Below are positions 11,567 to 24,930 of a stretch of 64,000 bases of DNA, one piece after another. How positions within the stretch are numbered: the stretch's first letter is position 1; each line of letters starts with the position of its first letter. This stretch comes from Antedon mediterranea. Its lineage: Eukaryota; Echinodermata; Crinoidea; Comatulida; Antedonidae. A program made the position numbers and the translations under genes. The notes beneath the pieces were generated by a model. It was given only the letters and a program-made list of their open reading frames with translations. It did no database searches and was not told where the DNA came from. The stretch is from the NCBI RefSeq assembly GCF_964355755.1, contig NC_092671.1, positions 1,523,501 through 1,587,500 on the forward strand, written 5' to 3'.

Positions 11567-11945
11567 TGACAGAAAAATACAACATCGATGTCTCATGTAG
11601 TTTAATATCTAAATGATTTAATGTTGAATGTTGATGACTGAAAAATACAACATCGTTGTCTCATGTAGTTTTAAGACCTGAATGGTTTAATGTTGATGAC
11701 AGAAAAATACAACATCGTTGTCTCATGTAGTTTTAAGACCTGAATGGTTTAATGTTGATGACGGAAAAATACAACATCGTTGTCTCATGTAGTTTTAAGA
11801 TCTGAATAGTTTAATGTTGATGACGGAAAAATACAACATCGTTGTCTCATGTAGTTTTAAGATCTGAATGGTTTAATGTTGATGACGGAAAAATACAACA
11901 TCGATGTCTTATGTAGTTTAAGATCTAAATGATTTAATGTTGATA
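11567..11945 (+). repeat. 61-bp tandem repeat, six copies
   Basis: The unit contains GAAAAATACAACATCGTTGT and ATGTAGTTTTAAGATCTGAA and starts at about 11567, 11634, 11695, 11756, 11817 and 11879. The four middle copies are nearly identical and the outer ones diverged, the usual pattern of unequal exchange. Confidence 0.92.
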
Positions 11946-13983
11946 ACATTATGGGACATGCTAGCTGTGTGGTGGATTAGGATTCCATTAGGGTGCGTTG
12001 TTTTACCGGTGTACCTAAGTACGTAAGTGTCTATAAAAGATCCTTACAAGTTAAAATATAATAGCAGTATCCAGGATGGACACAGCATAAATAATGAAGC
12101 TATAAATCTGACATCATCTTAATTGTCTTTCAACATCTAGTTTGTGGCAGAATTATTTATTTCTAGTACCTTGTAGTAAACTCTGCAGCTATTATTATTT
12201 ATAAGAACAAGAAGTAGTTTTCTTTTCAAATTCTTTTCTTTCTTTTTTTTGTATATTGTGTTTGATTATTTTGTAATATCACAAACTTGTGTAAAACAAT
12301 CAATGTTGATTGAATGAGTTGTACTGTGCATCAGCCTCGTAAATAAATAAAGTTTATATATAATAAGAGTTAGACTAAATATCCGACTATATCTCCTCAG
12401 TCAATGAATAAAACACAGTCATTATTTGTTTTATAACAAACCTAGTGTGCAGGAGTAAAATGTTTTAAAATCGACTGCCGCTTCAATCTAATAAAATGAT
12501 GCGGCCTTTAAAAAAAAGCTGTTTTTTAAAATTTTGTTGCAGTGCACAACACTGGTTACAGTTTTCGATCATGCTACAGATTATCCTGTATTATTCACAG
12601 AAAGAGAGTCCTGGAAATGGTTATGATTTATGAAACTTAAATAACATATAATTCAGCTACCGAATATTTATAGCTTAAGAAATGTGTACAGAATAAAAAT
12701 TAATTTTTAGACTTGAAATATCCAATAGTAGGACCATAGAGATATTCACTATAATATCTCTATGGTAGGACAAAAGCTAACAAATGCAAACAGAATTTAT
12801 AAATTCCAAAATTTTAAGCGGATTATTTTTACTTGGATGAAAGTAAAATACATAATCCACTGACAACTGATAGGATTCAGTATTTAAATATAATAATTTC
12901 ATCATAAGAAATGACATGACATATTTAATGTAAATATAATGAAGTATTTCATTTGAATTTATTTTGACTATTGTTTACATATAAAGTGATAATATTAACT
13001 ACTAACATTACAAATAAATATTACCGGTACTTATTCTAGAAGGCTGCTTTTCCAGGATATGCCAAAAAGCTTAGTAGCTAATTTCCATTGGTTTTTTTTA
13101 TAATATAAAATAAATAAAGTGTATTAAAATGTACTAACTAGTTCTACTATAATAAAAGTAATAACCTATTAAAAAGATAATAAAAACTAAAAACTACTTA
13201 TTTAAAAATTGTTTGCAGATCGCATTGAAGTTTAAGTTATACCCACATTGTAAACGAGTAAAATATTCATTGGGTGAGTTTTTGGAAACATTAATCTGAA
13301 ATGCATTTGATGATTTTGATTGTTCATTATCCCAAAGCGTCTTCTATTTACATTTCTTATTGAGTTTTTACGGTTGCATGCTAAGCTAGATTATAAAGTC
13401 AAAATAATCAATCAATTTTAATTATAATTCAATGTGACTTATATTGTTATATTTCTTTAATCAGTAGTGAGTCACAATCGATTGTGATGAGATTTACGTT
13501 AGAGAAATAACCATTTAGGAATTAGATTGCAATAACTGTACTTATGTTGATGTTTTTATAATCCTCCCAAATGTATTTCACATTTAATTTTTGCATTTAT
13601 CTTGATTCTTTTGTGATATATTAATGCATTTTCTTTACAGTAACTTATTGTATATTAATTGTGGGATTCTATTACTAATACCATATATTATACAAGATCA
13701 TTTCTAGGTATTGTTTTAATATTTTATTTTGATTATTCAAAAAGTCCCCCAAAGGTTTTGGTAGTTAACGCTACTAATATTGATAATTAATATTAAACCT
13801 GCTAAAGAAAAGAATATTTCTCCTATTTTATTAATCCAGTTCGGATGCATTTTGTATACCATAAAGAATCGTTCACTTATATTATTTATTTTTGTTACTT
13901 TTACCGTAATTTATTTTAATTTTGTGTTTTTAAATGTATCATTTTACCTGATACACTAGCCTTATGACATCTAGCAATGTTTT
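11946..13983. other. AT-rich non-coding DNA
   Basis: Only the micro-palindrome at 12728 stands out. Confidence 0.55.
12728..12771. mobile_element. Micro-palindrome insertion, copy 1 (30 bp)
   Basis: CATAGAGATATT-CACTAT-AATATCTCTATG (12735-12764) is a perfect hairpin with 12-bp arms. The 7-bp direct repeat GTAGGAC lies immediately on both sides (12728-12734 and 12765-12771). Confidence 0.7.
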
Positions 13984-14114
13984 AACAAAACTGTGCCCAA
14001 ATATGGTAGGGATATGCTTAAATATGGTAGTGATATGACATCATCATCATGTCCATATATGGGCACATCACATTTTGTTGTCACATAAAGTTTGATAGTG
14101 TAGACAGAGCTTTA
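13984..14114 (-). mobile_element. MITE family A, copy 2 (one end missing)
   Basis: Contains GTGCCCAAATATGGTAG, GATATGACATCATCATCATG, GGGCACATCACATTTTG and the terminus GTAGACAGAGCTT followed by TA. The opposite terminus is lost beyond ACAAAACTG. Confidence 0.8.
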
Positions 14115-14194
14115 AACATCCTGTAGTACCGTGTCTTCTAACAGCAATCTTCATCCCATATGTGATACTGATAAAAAAATACATTCTTGAAGTC

Positions 14195-14270
14195 AGATAT
14201 GAACCCAACCTCTGGGATTGGTAAGCAAGGATATCAACCACTACAATGCAACCACACTATCTGAAAATAT
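14195..14270 (-). mobile_element. tRNA-derived SINE head
   Basis: On the minus strand TGGTTGCATTGTAGTGG fits an A box and GGGTTCATATC a B box, at tRNA-like spacing. The stems do not form a tRNA cloverleaf. The body and tail, toward lower coordinates, are not distinct. Confidence 0.5.
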
Positions 14271-14337
14271 TAACAAAAGAAACATTTGTAGTTCAAAGGC
14301 GTTTTTGCCTGCATTCATATTTTCCTTAACAGCAGCA

Positions 14338-14580
14338 TAATCAATATGTAACATTAAACACCAAAACAACATAATCAACATGTAACATTACAAACACAAT
14401 AGCATAATCAATAAGTAACATTAAACACCACAATAGCATAATCAACATGTAACATTACAAACACAATAGCATAATCAATAAGTAACATTAAACACCACAA
14501 CAACATAATCAACATGTAACATTACAAACACAATAGCATAATCAATAAGTAACATTAAACACCACAATAGCATAATTAAT
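14338..14580 (+). repeat. About 32-bp tandem repeat in a roughly 65-bp dimer
   Basis: CATAATCAACATGTAACATT alternates with CATAATCAATAAGTAACATT, each followed by ACAAACACAATAG or AAACACCACAAYA. About 7 half-units are present. Confidence 0.85.
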
Positions 14581-15337
14581 TAATAAATTAAAATAGCATA
14601 TGTAGTTTAAAACTTCATTTCATTTTAATATTGCCTCTCATAAACTGTGTTACCCTAGCATTGTTGTTTTTTTGTAATAATTTGCATTTAATTTTAATCA
14701 TCATACATACAACAAAATAATATATTATTAAACTCTTTCATAAAATTAAATATTTTAAAATTTGTTTCTCTTTCTTTTCTTTTTTCTATAAATTTTCTGT
14801 TTTATTGCCTTTTATGAACTTTCCTGGCAATTAAAACACAAAATTTCTTATCGCATAAAATAAAATCGTGTTGTAAAATTTAAATATATATGGTTGACAT
14901 CAATTTGTTTCCCAACTGGTCTTTGTTATTCTACATATCATCTGTTCTTTGTTATCATTTTATTAAAATTAATAGCATTATTGTCGTCGTAACAATTCAC
15001 AACTTTTCTTTGTGTGAAAAAAGCTTTTCTGCTGTACAAGTGTGGATATATGAATTGCACGCAAGTTGCTTACACAGTGCCTAATAAAAGACAATCCACA
15101 GTAACAACTCCCTTGCTTGCAATCATTTTAGTTAATTAACTATTGTACAGCTGTTTATATAATTTACTTCACTTTTTATATTATTTTTATTCTAATTAAT
15201 CAATATTATAACCTGTGTGTGGCCTTAATATATTTATTAATTTTTTTTACTCAATAAATCATTTGTGTCAATATTTATAATTTTAGTAAATTATTGTTTG
15301 CAACATTTTTTACATAAGCTTTTCGCTGATCCTGACA

Positions 15338-15370
15338 TGACATGACATGACATGACATGACATGACATGG
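15338..15370 (+). repeat. ATGAC pentanucleotide microsatellite
   Basis: About six copies of TGACA/CATGA in perfect tandem. Confidence 0.95.
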
Positions 15371-16034
15371 ATAAAGGGGTAGGGTACAGTATTTGATGGG
15401 AGGACATTTTTTGTTTTGCTTCTTTCTTCAGTGAACCCCACTCTACTCCGCTTCCACCCAACTTTCAAAATTGTATTGAAACCATATGTACATTGTTTGA
15501 TTTTGCTATTGCTTATAAAACAACTTTTTTTTCTCTTTAAAATCTCACTTAATTTACAGTATTTTTTCTCGATACAAAAGACACAACATTTGTATTATTA
15601 ACCATTTGGTTTCTTGAAAAACAATGATGTACTGTAGAGAACCTTTATTATACTTCCTTAGGCTAAATTACATTCCTCTGTAAAATATTAACAAAAACTT
15701 TATTGTACTTTTCAACAGCTAAATGAGTACACATTTTCTGACCACAGACCACTTAAAGCACTTAAAAACTCAGCCATAACATTTACTGTGAATTTAGACC
15801 ACAGTCAGCTGTTAACGTTACCACTCCCACAAACCACATAAATGGTCAACTCCCAAAAAGTCTGGGAGAGAGAGGAATCTTATAAGGTGATCCACCAGGG
15901 TGGAAGAAAGCAGTCACCGAATATGGCTGCATCAATTTACGAAAACTCTAGACTTCTACTAAAAAATTAATCATTGCTAGTAATTGACTTAATTTAAACT
16001 GCACTGTATTAAAAAGATTAACAGACCTGATAAC

Positions 16035-16308
16035 AGTCATTATTATCATCATCATCATCATCTTTATCTTTACCATCATAGGCTATACACAAAATGTGTG
16101 TACACATCATCATTATCATCTTTATCTTTACCATCATAGACTATACACATCATCATTATCATCTTTATCTTTACCATCATAGACTATATACATCATCATT
16201 ATCATCTTTATCTTTACCATCATAGACTATACACATCATCATTATCATCTTTATCTTTACCATCATAGGCTATACACATCATCATTATCATCTTTATCTT
16301 TACCATCG
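16035..16308 (+). repeat. 43-bp tandem repeat, about six copies
   Basis: The unit combines CTATACACATCATCATTATC and ATCTTTATCTTTACCATCAT. The first spacer is longer because of AAAATGTGTGT. Confidence 0.9.
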
Positions 16309-16482
16309 ACAGTAGCTTGATTTCTAGTCGAAAATAGAATGGTTGGATTTCATGTTCAATGTGATATATGTCGCGTTGTCCATTCAAGCATGACGATAAA
16401 ACATGTGTGTTTTCTTATTACCCATGATTCATTGCAGTTGCTTCTTCAAATAAAAAACATCTAATTGACACGATGTGTGCAT

Positions 16483-16734
16483 TTAATGTAAACGCATGAA
16501 CAAGTAATCAAAGAAGTTGCATGCTTCAATGACCTCATTATGTATACATGACTGATTCACTAATGACACGCTTTTGAAGTGTTCGAGATAGATTTCGTAT
16601 CTGTCACCTAATTTTGACACGTCTAATTTTTGCTTTGTACGTTGTACTTTGACAGGTTGCGGAAAGAAAACAAAAGATTTTGGAATGTCGTCAGTTTTAC
16701 GTGGATGGCGAGGTGTCGGGATGATAAAGAACAT
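16483..16734 (-). other. Unassigned 83-codon open frame
   Basis: Starts MFFIIPTPRHPRKTDD and includes KVQRTKQKLDVSKLGDRYEI. It is less AT-rich than its flanks. I recognise no domain and there is no matching acceptor and donor pair, so it may be a decayed exon or a chance frame. Confidence 0.15.
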
Positions 16735-17976
16735 AGTAACATCTTCTGGTGTTGATGATGGCTAATTAGTGTGATGATGCAATTTAAGCATCTTTGAGAG
16801 ATGGTATGAAAAGCCACAAAAGATTCTTTGTTCTGTTATCACTTGGTAATTTGTGATACACAATTGTATTAAAAAAAAATCATGATAAAATTATTTTGGA
16901 AAAATTATAATAAATATGATCATTCATTCATTCAATCTTATTTCGGAATCTCTGGTCCATAGAATTACACTGATAATGATTTTTGTTATAACAAATGATG
17001 AACAAAGATGTCTTACAAATTAATTATCATAATATGAGGATGTCATTAGCATAACCTTTAAGAATTACTTAATGAATCTGGAATAAACACAAACTTATGA
17101 CTAGATTTTGCCATCACTAGATTCTTTCTTCAATCTTGTTCTCTATTATAATATTGGGAAGCTACTTCTTTGGATGTCAGTATATTTAACAATTTAAATA
17201 TATAAAGCCTGTTACCACTGCGGACCACATTAGAAATATGTTTTTACATTCTTAATACACTTTTTTTTTAACATAAATAAAATGATGAAATAATTTTACA
17301 ATACTGCTAAAATAATAATAAGTGCCGCCAGTGCATTAATAAAGATATAATAATATTAAAGAAACATATGGGGATATTGCTGTCACAGTACTTTTAATAT
17401 TATTCCTCCAACAAAAGAACATTGTTGAAAACAAAAGAATTAAAAATATATAATTCTTGTTAATCTAGATATCTCTATGGAACTTAATTTGCTACTCAAT
17501 GGCAAGGTTGCCCTAGGCTTGTTGCCACGTTGTACATCAAAGAGCCGTACCGAATTTCATTCTTAATTATGGATTTTTCACTCAAGTGTGTTTCTGTTGT
17601 CAAAATAATGAAATCCTTGTGATGTGATGTGATGTGATGAATTTTATCTTATTTTTATATCTTTTCTGTTCTCAAATTTAGTTAATCAGAGCACAGAATT
17701 ATTATTTTTAGAAATATAATAATTTTATCAACTGCATTTATGGGATACTATACTAGTGGAATTGTACATATTATCGTCTCTTTAACTTCAGTAACTTGAG
17801 TTTATTTCTCAGCAACTAGAATAAAGGCTCTATGTTTTAAACTTATTAACACCTGGACAAATTATTATCATTTTAAAACCATTAAAGGTATAATGATTGA
17901 CAATCAAGGGTACATATTCTAAATACATAACATTTATACTTATTAAACAGATTACTAACTTTTACACATTTCCTCT

Positions 17977-18340
17977 CGGACAAACATTTGACAGCCCTCT
18001 GTACAAGAATATAATAAATCAATAATAAAGCATTTATTATAGCTGTACAATAGAAAAAGATCGCCTGTTAATAATGCTTAAAAACAAAAAAATATACATA
18101 AAAATTGACTAAACGTGTAAAATTAATAATAAACCTTTTATGGACAAATGTTGTAAGGTTGGCAGCTTGTGACAGACCTCTGTAAGATTATAATAAATCA
18201 ATTATAAAGCATACATCATAGCTATAGACAATAGAAAAAGATGCATAAAAAGAAAAAGTATACTAAATATCATCTAATTGTGTAATAATAATCCATGTTG
18301 AGGAAAAATGTTATAAAGGTTGGCAGCATGTGGTAGACCT
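17977..18340 (+). repeat. Diverged tandem duplication, about 165 bp, two copies plus a partial
   Basis: ATAATAAATCAATAATAAAG and ATAGAAAAAGAT recur with matching order about 175 bp apart, and the GTTGGCAGC...GACCT junction motif occurs between and after the copies. Confidence 0.7.
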
Positions 18341-20789
18341 TACTTATTGAGAATTCTTAAAATTTATATCTTTCGATCAATTATTACGCTACTGTGGAAT
18401 TTCCCTAAGCTATACTCATTTGACACGGCTCACAAACAATCCATTTAGTAAATCTTGCTCTCATTGTACGAGCATTTTCTTGCGTTGCTATGGAAGTCTA
18501 GATGTTAGAAATAGTAGTATTCATCCTCAGGCTTTGCTCGCATACTTGGCTTGTGTCCAAAAGGTCATAGTTCAACTGAGTCTGTCTAGAAATGTGCGGA
18601 TGTTCATTATTCATGATTATTACATTCGCAACTGGCATTTTCTTTCATGATAATTTCTAGTACATTGATTTCAAAGGTTAGTTGCATTGCATGTGTAACT
18701 TTTATCTTCAAATCTTATCATCTGATTAAAACAATATTTTGATGGTTAAGCAAAATACTTAATCTCTAATTACTTTACCATTCAAATTTTAGAAAATAAA
18801 AGAAATTTATGAATATAAATTATGATGATATTCATATTTCGTGACAACAAATTTATATTAGTCAAGATTTCCGATAAATAATTAATTAAAATTAATTATT
18901 ATTAATTGATGGGATCACTGCATAATAATTTATCATTTATAGATATTGAAAATGACACTATTGATAAGTATATCAAAGTAAGTAAATCCTCTTTTTCTGC
19001 TTTCATTGTAATACTTTTCATAATTACAGTACAACCCTTTTTATGACACCTATTTAGGAGACAACCCAAGTAAAAGGACATCTTGTCATGAAACGAATGA
19101 GGGGCAATATATGTTTTAACACTATTGCCAATCCCATTTAGAGAACATTTCTATTAGTGGAAACTTAGTTGGGTCCTGATGGTGTCTTTGTCCCTTTAAT
19201 GCGGGTTCTAAAGTATTCCACATTTACTGTTATATTTATTATTATTTATATGCAAATAATTATCTCATGAATATCATTACCAACATCTGTTGCAAGGTGA
19301 TCTCGTCCTTCAGTTTGAACATTAAGCTCTTGATCCTCTATCAAGATGCTATAAATTTTGTTTATTAATGTGAAATCGTGTCATTCATTGTGTGCAATTT
19401 GATTTATCTATTCTATGATTTTGTAAGAGTTATTATATATATTATTACAATAGATTTTATAATGGAGGAATAATATCTTGAGTTGAGTTTTAATATATCT
19501 GGAACTTTTATGCCAATATATATATTAATTAAAGCACATATAAAATAATTGTATAATAGTATTATTAGTATGATTTTCAAAATTGCAATACTAGTTGGCC
19601 TAATCATTATATACTACCAAGCCTATAACCAGGATTTTTAAATGAAGGTTTTTCTTCCTCTAAAATTCACTTTTCCTACTACTGTATGGTTAAAAATTAT
19701 AATTTAATTATAGGTATGATCTGATTTTCTTTTTTTAACATTCAATGCTGTTTGATTGACCACTAAAATATAAGCAAACCAATCCATCAATTCATGTTTT
19801 CCTCAATTATAAAATATTAAAAGAAACCAAATGCAGCTAATTATTAGTGACCGTGAGAATTTTGTTTTAATTGCAAAGTAATTAAGCTTCATCTCTGTCA
19901 TTGGTAAGGATTTAGCTACCAGGATTTCTGTTATCATTTTGCCACTAATGGATCCTAGGATATTTGTGTTGTACAAATTGCATTTTTTCATTAAATAACA
20001 GGCACATTTAAATGTAGTTATTCCAAATGATATATTCACAGATGGGGAATGTCATATCACAACATTATAACGGCTATAGTGACAAACGTTAATGTTTTTC
20101 TAAATCATAGGGTGATGTTTGCACTGTTTGCACTGGAGCACGTAATTTTAAAGAACAGCAAAGAATACTCCTGATTGACAAACAAATAAACATAAAACAA
20201 TTTGTTAAATAAAATATGTTGTGTTTTGCTATTATCGTTATGTCAAACAATAAAATCAATGAATAAGGAATTACAGAATTTCAATTTCAATATTTTTTTT
20301 TCCAAGAAATAAATGAATAGGTATCGTTGTTTGGAAACCTTGTGGCATTAAATTAGTAGTACTAGTAGCCACAAAAAAGGCATTGAACATTCCAAGAGAG
20401 GACAGTAGTAATATACAACTGACATTATGTTTATAACAACAAACACATCAATGACAAATGAGAACTCAATCTGCTTAATTACACAAGAGTTCATTATGTG
20501 ATTTGAATTCTTTAGTTCTTGTTTAGAACCTTGATACATCTTGTATCCCTCTTTCACATCGTGGGACTGTGGAGGTCTTTTGTAAGGGCTCAGTCCTAAT
20601 CGTGATTTGTTGAAACTCTGGACACAAAAGGGAAAAGTAAGCGGACCGTGAGAAAGTCAATTACAGCTTTATATTATACTTGAGATTAGTGTTGTGGATA
20701 ATGAAGGTATTATGACAGGTGTATTGTCTACATCAATAGGCCTGCGTATATCTTATTCATAGTGTATCAATGTAAATCAATGTTAGATT
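18341..20789. other. AT-rich non-coding DNA
   Basis: Frames of 60-80 codons are present but carry no recognisable domain. Confidence 0.5.
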
Positions 20790-20870
20790 AACAGTAGTTA
20801 AGTTGTATCTTGGTGCTCCACCTTTGATTCAGGTGTCATGGGTTCAAATCCTGTGTATTCACAACAAAAC
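20790..20870 (+). mobile_element. Probable tRNA-derived SINE fragment
   Basis: GTCATGGGTTCAAATCCTG is a strong B box in the context seen in many marine invertebrate SINEs. The upstream A box is weak (TTGTATCTTGGTG). Confidence 0.4.
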
Positions 20871-21244
20871 ATCTCCATTGCAATAGATTTGTTCAAGGGC
20901 ATATCCAGCCTTGAAGATGAATGATGGAGACATGAATAATGACAGGGGCCACCATAAACGTGCATTTGAAATGAAACAACCTTAGTGTTGACATTCACTC
21001 GTCTACAACACTACAATCGTTTAAAGATAAACTGTTAAAACTTGATACGGTCTATGCGGTCTATGTATAAATATTGTTAATATTAAAATAAGCGATTATT
21101 ATATTTAGTGTTAGGCATCAGAAACAGGCTCATTATCTAATATTGGTCATTATTATCATCACTCTTTATTTTATTTATCATCCTCAATAGACTTCTTGTC
21201 TCATGTTCTCCTTTGTATTGGACATTGGACCATTGATTTGGCAT

Positions 21245-21400
21245 GTGTAGACCACTGGACATTGGACCATAATTTGGTATGTGTAGACCACTGGACATTG
21301 GATCATTGGGCATGTGTAGACCACTGGACATTGGATCATTGGGTGTGTGTAGACCACTGGACATTGGATCAATGGGCATGTGTAGACCAATGGACCTTAT
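21245..21400 (+). repeat. 33-bp minisatellite, five copies
   Basis: GTGTAGACCACTGGACATTG followed by GATCATTGGGCAT, starting at 21245, 21281, 21314, 21347 and 21380. Open frames in several phases over it are shadows of the 33-bp period. Confidence 0.92.
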
Positions 21401-22689
21401 TGACAATTTAATATACGGTTTTTTTATTAATCCAACTACAAATTCTGGAGAAAAAATGATCATTCTGTGCATATTAACAGGTTGGATCTAATACCCTTCA
21501 CATTGCTTAGAAAATCTCCAAAACCATGCATGCACACCAAAACAAATAGTTGAGGTTAACAATATGAATAAATCTTAACATTAAACAGACAGAAAGAGCA
21601 AAATATACTAGGAAAACTATTATCACCAGGATAGCAATAAAGTAGTTTAAAATCTTCCTTCTGCAATTTTGTTTTTTTTATACCCATGTATGGATGCATG
21701 CAAAAGAACAATTTGTATAACAAACAAACGTACAAACTCTCCCAATATAGATTATTATAATATGCTTATTTATACATTTGTGTAATTAATGATTATTTAT
21801 AAATCAAGGAAGTAATCGTAATTATTATATAGTTGTATTATCATTTGATTTATCTCTTTATTGCTTTATAGGTTGTTGATGTATTTATGAATCTGAACTT
21901 CCTTAATGCTCTTGAAAGAGAATTTTCGGTAAAGTTGTGAGTACAATTTATTGCGAAGGAATTAAATGGAAACCATAAAATGTTTGATTTAGTTGTCTAA
22001 TAAATCATGACGACTATAATTTAATGGTGCAAAATTATTGTTAGAAAAGAATTTCAAATAAAATCGTGAACAATTATTATTATATTTATTATATATTATT
22101 TTATATTATTATAAAACTATTATGATAATAATATGTAAACATTTTTAATATTGTTTAAAGGATTACATAACAAACAAATATTAGTAAAGTTAAGTTTGCA
22201 TTTTGCCATGTGTTAATAATGTTATGAGAACATCTCAACAGTTTGGCTTTTAAGTTTCAATCGTCTTCTCTGTAACTGCACTCAGTACATGGATGGTATA
22301 AAAAAACTGATTAAAGATGACCTGGTTCCTCCTTCGCTATCATAGGATCAGGTGAATATATCATGCATGTCTAGAACATTCAAATTAGAATCAATAATAT
22401 ACTGCGAAAAGATATGTAATTGATAGCGTTGCCTATTAACAAACGTACTATGGTGAGACAAAGTAAACTGCACAATCTGCTCGCTAATATTGATGACAGA
22501 AATTCAGTCGTTGATGTGTGGCATTCATTTTACAATTCACTTATTCATAAATCATACCTAAGGATGAACACATGAAGTTTGAGATAGCTTTAAGATGAAA
22601 ACTAAAAGTATTTTAATATTTTTAGACTTTTTTTTTCACTTTTTAGACATTTAGAAATAAATAAAAATGTATTTATTCATTTTTGTTTC

Positions 22690-22834
22690 GTTAGTGATAT
22701 GGCAAAATTTGGTAGTGATATTCCTAAATATGCCCATTATGGACATGGACATGATTATGTCATATCACTACCATATTTAGGCACATCACCACCATTTAGG
22801 GCACATTTTGTTTGATAGTGTAGACAGAGCTTTA
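22690..22834 (-). mobile_element. MITE family A, copy 3
   Basis: The core ATGGACATGATTATGTCATATC is recognisable and the right terminus GTAGACAGAGCTT is followed by TA. The left terminus is eroded. Confidence 0.75.
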
Positions 22835-23193
22835 TTCTCAGATCTGTTTTAACTGTACATTGGTGCCCAAATATATATTTTGCTCTGACGAGATCTAATA
22901 AGATAGAAACTGTACTGTCTGTAGATTGGATATTATTTTTATTAAGCGACAACGCGACAAGTTGATATTTAAAGTTAATTGACCCACATTTGATGCTTGT
23001 CTTCTCTTCACGATGACCGAGATATGTTTCTTCTTATGAATGTTATACATTTATTGGTTATTAGCTGATGTGTTTTGTTTCTATAGCAGTTTTGTTTTAC
23101 ACCAAATTATTATATCTACACGCAATATCATGAAAGTAAGAATCAGTAACCTAAATAACATAGTTTAATTAAATAATATTAATTTCCTTCGAT

Positions 23194-23462
23194 ATTATTA
23201 CATTACAAATATACATATAATGACATTAAAACAAATTATTAAAGACAATTATTTGATTACATAAATGTACACATACTGTACTAACAGATTATTGGTATAC
23301 TGTTATATACATGTTTATTATTACATTACAAATATACATGTAATGACATTAAAGAAAATTATTAAAGAAAATTATTTAATTACATAAATGTGATAGATGT
23401 ACACATACTATACTATAATATATATAACAGATTATTGGTAGTGTATATACATGTATATAATA
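23194..23462 (+). repeat. Two-copy tandem repeat, about 125-145 bp
   Basis: TTACATTACAAATATACATR begins both copies (about 23197 and 23320) and AACAGATTATTGGTA occurs near the end of both. The second copy has an extra GTGATAGAT and AT insert. Confidence 0.8.
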
Positions 23463-23662
23463 CACATCCAGTATTATAGGAAATTCTGTAATATTGTATC
23501 ATTTGGCCATTAGCCTAACCAACCTAATCATAATACAGGTGTCATATGTGATACACATATGACACTTTGTTACATAATTTGCCTATGATACCGGATGGAT
23601 GATGCAATATGTTGAGATACAGTACAGAGGATCTGGTGACCATACACATAAGAAAACAAAAC

Positions 23663-23800
23663 TAAAACTCTGTCTACATTATCAAACTTGCTTGACAAAA
23701 AAAGTGTGATGTGCCCATTTATGGTAGTAATATGCCTAAATATGGTAGTGATATGACATCATCATGTCCATATATGGGCATTTTGTTAGACAGAGCTTTA
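23663..23800 (+). mobile_element. MITE family A, copy 4 (both ends present)
   Basis: TA-AAACTCTGTCTACATTATC at the left, GGGCATTTTGTTAGACAGAGC-TT-TA at the right. The right arm is internally shortened. Confidence 0.85.
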
Positions 23801-24189
23801 CACTATAAGAAAAAGCAAATATTATTTTTTTCTGTCCTCAACATCATTAACAACATCATCATTATCAAGTTATTGTTACCATAGTCATTATCATCACATA
23901 ATCAATATTATCATCATCGTCGTCATCACCTTTCGTTGTTTTGTCACCGTGATTACAGTTCCTATAGTAAATGTTGTTTTCATTCATTGTTTTATTATTC
24001 ATTCTAGTCAATCAGTTTAACTCTTGATATTGATTTGATTAAACACACTAAATTATGCGCTATGAATGGATCAATACAAGTCATGTGACCAATTAGCTGC
24101 ATATGGTAATTATGCAGTTGATGGTCTAGTCTGTGAGGTGTTGTTAAGTTGTGAAAAAAATAGCAAAATCTGAGTCACAACAGATAAAT

Positions 24190-24660
24190 CATTTGGCATT
24201 ATCCGTTGAAGATATCATCAATGTATGATAAAAGTAAAAAAGGAAATAGAAAATGAAATAGACAAAACACAAAACCAACCTGCCCATGACAGAGGAAAAT
24301 GTCATAAAATAAAAAGATATCGTCAATGGTATATCTGATTTAGAGGAAGATAACAATCTACATGTATCATGAAAGTCAAAAAGGAAAGAGAATAGGGAAA
24401 ACAAAAAACCACCCTGCCCATGACAGAGGAAAATGACATAAAATAGATATCATCGTTGCTATATTTATTTGGGTTGCTGGTTTGTAGGGGTTGCAGACAC
24501 TTACTTGTTATGACGAATTGTTGCTGATGCAACTCCTTGACCAATTGTGTCGAATTAATAAATGAAAAATGGAAAAAAGGAAGATCAAAATCTAGATGGA
24601 TCATGAAAGTTAAAAATGAAATAGAAAATGCAATAGACAAAACACAACACCATTCTGCCC
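24190..24660 (+). repeat. Irregular array of a roughly 130-bp unit, three copies
   Basis: ACCCTGCCCATGACAGAGGA or close variants follow an AAAAGGAAATAGAAAATG-type A/G-rich segment near 24240, 24375 and 24610. The third copy follows an unrelated insert. Confidence 0.65.
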
Positions 24661-24782
24661 ATGTCGCAAGACAAGAGGTGTAACTGAGGATGCCTCCTTA
24701 TAAGTAATTTCTTTCTGGCTAAATAAAAACAGCCGCAATATATTAGACAAGAAACATAGCTTTAACTTTATTAACTTTATCC

Positions 24783-24930
24783 TAAAGCTCTGTCTACACT
24801 ATCAAACTAGTTTAACAACAAACAGTGTGATGTGCCAAAATATGGTAGTAATATAACATCATCATGTCCATATATGGGCACATCACATTTTTATTTTGTC
24901 ACATAAAGTTTGATAATGTAGACATAGTTT
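24783..24930 (+). mobile_element. MITE family A, copy 5 (full length)
   Basis: The best full copy. It opens TA-AAGCTCTGTCTACACTATC, continues with GTGATGTGCC and ATATGGGCACATCACATTTT, and closes AATGTAGACATAGTTT. It can fold end to end as a hairpin. Confidence 0.88.

Noticed and set aside
15338-16308. CRISPR-like array from the CATGA and 43-bp repeats
   Set aside because: Repeats are directly tandem without unique spacers, and the host is a eukaryote.
21137-21491. Several frames with repeated SSGLHMPNDPM or HWTLDHW
   Set aside because: Products of the 33-bp minisatellite in different phases.
23537-23573. Palindrome GTGTCATATGTG-ATA-CACATATGACAC, tested as another micro-palindrome insertion
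   Set aside because: A good hairpin, but the flanks show no 7-bp direct repeat and the arms do not share the CATRGAG start.
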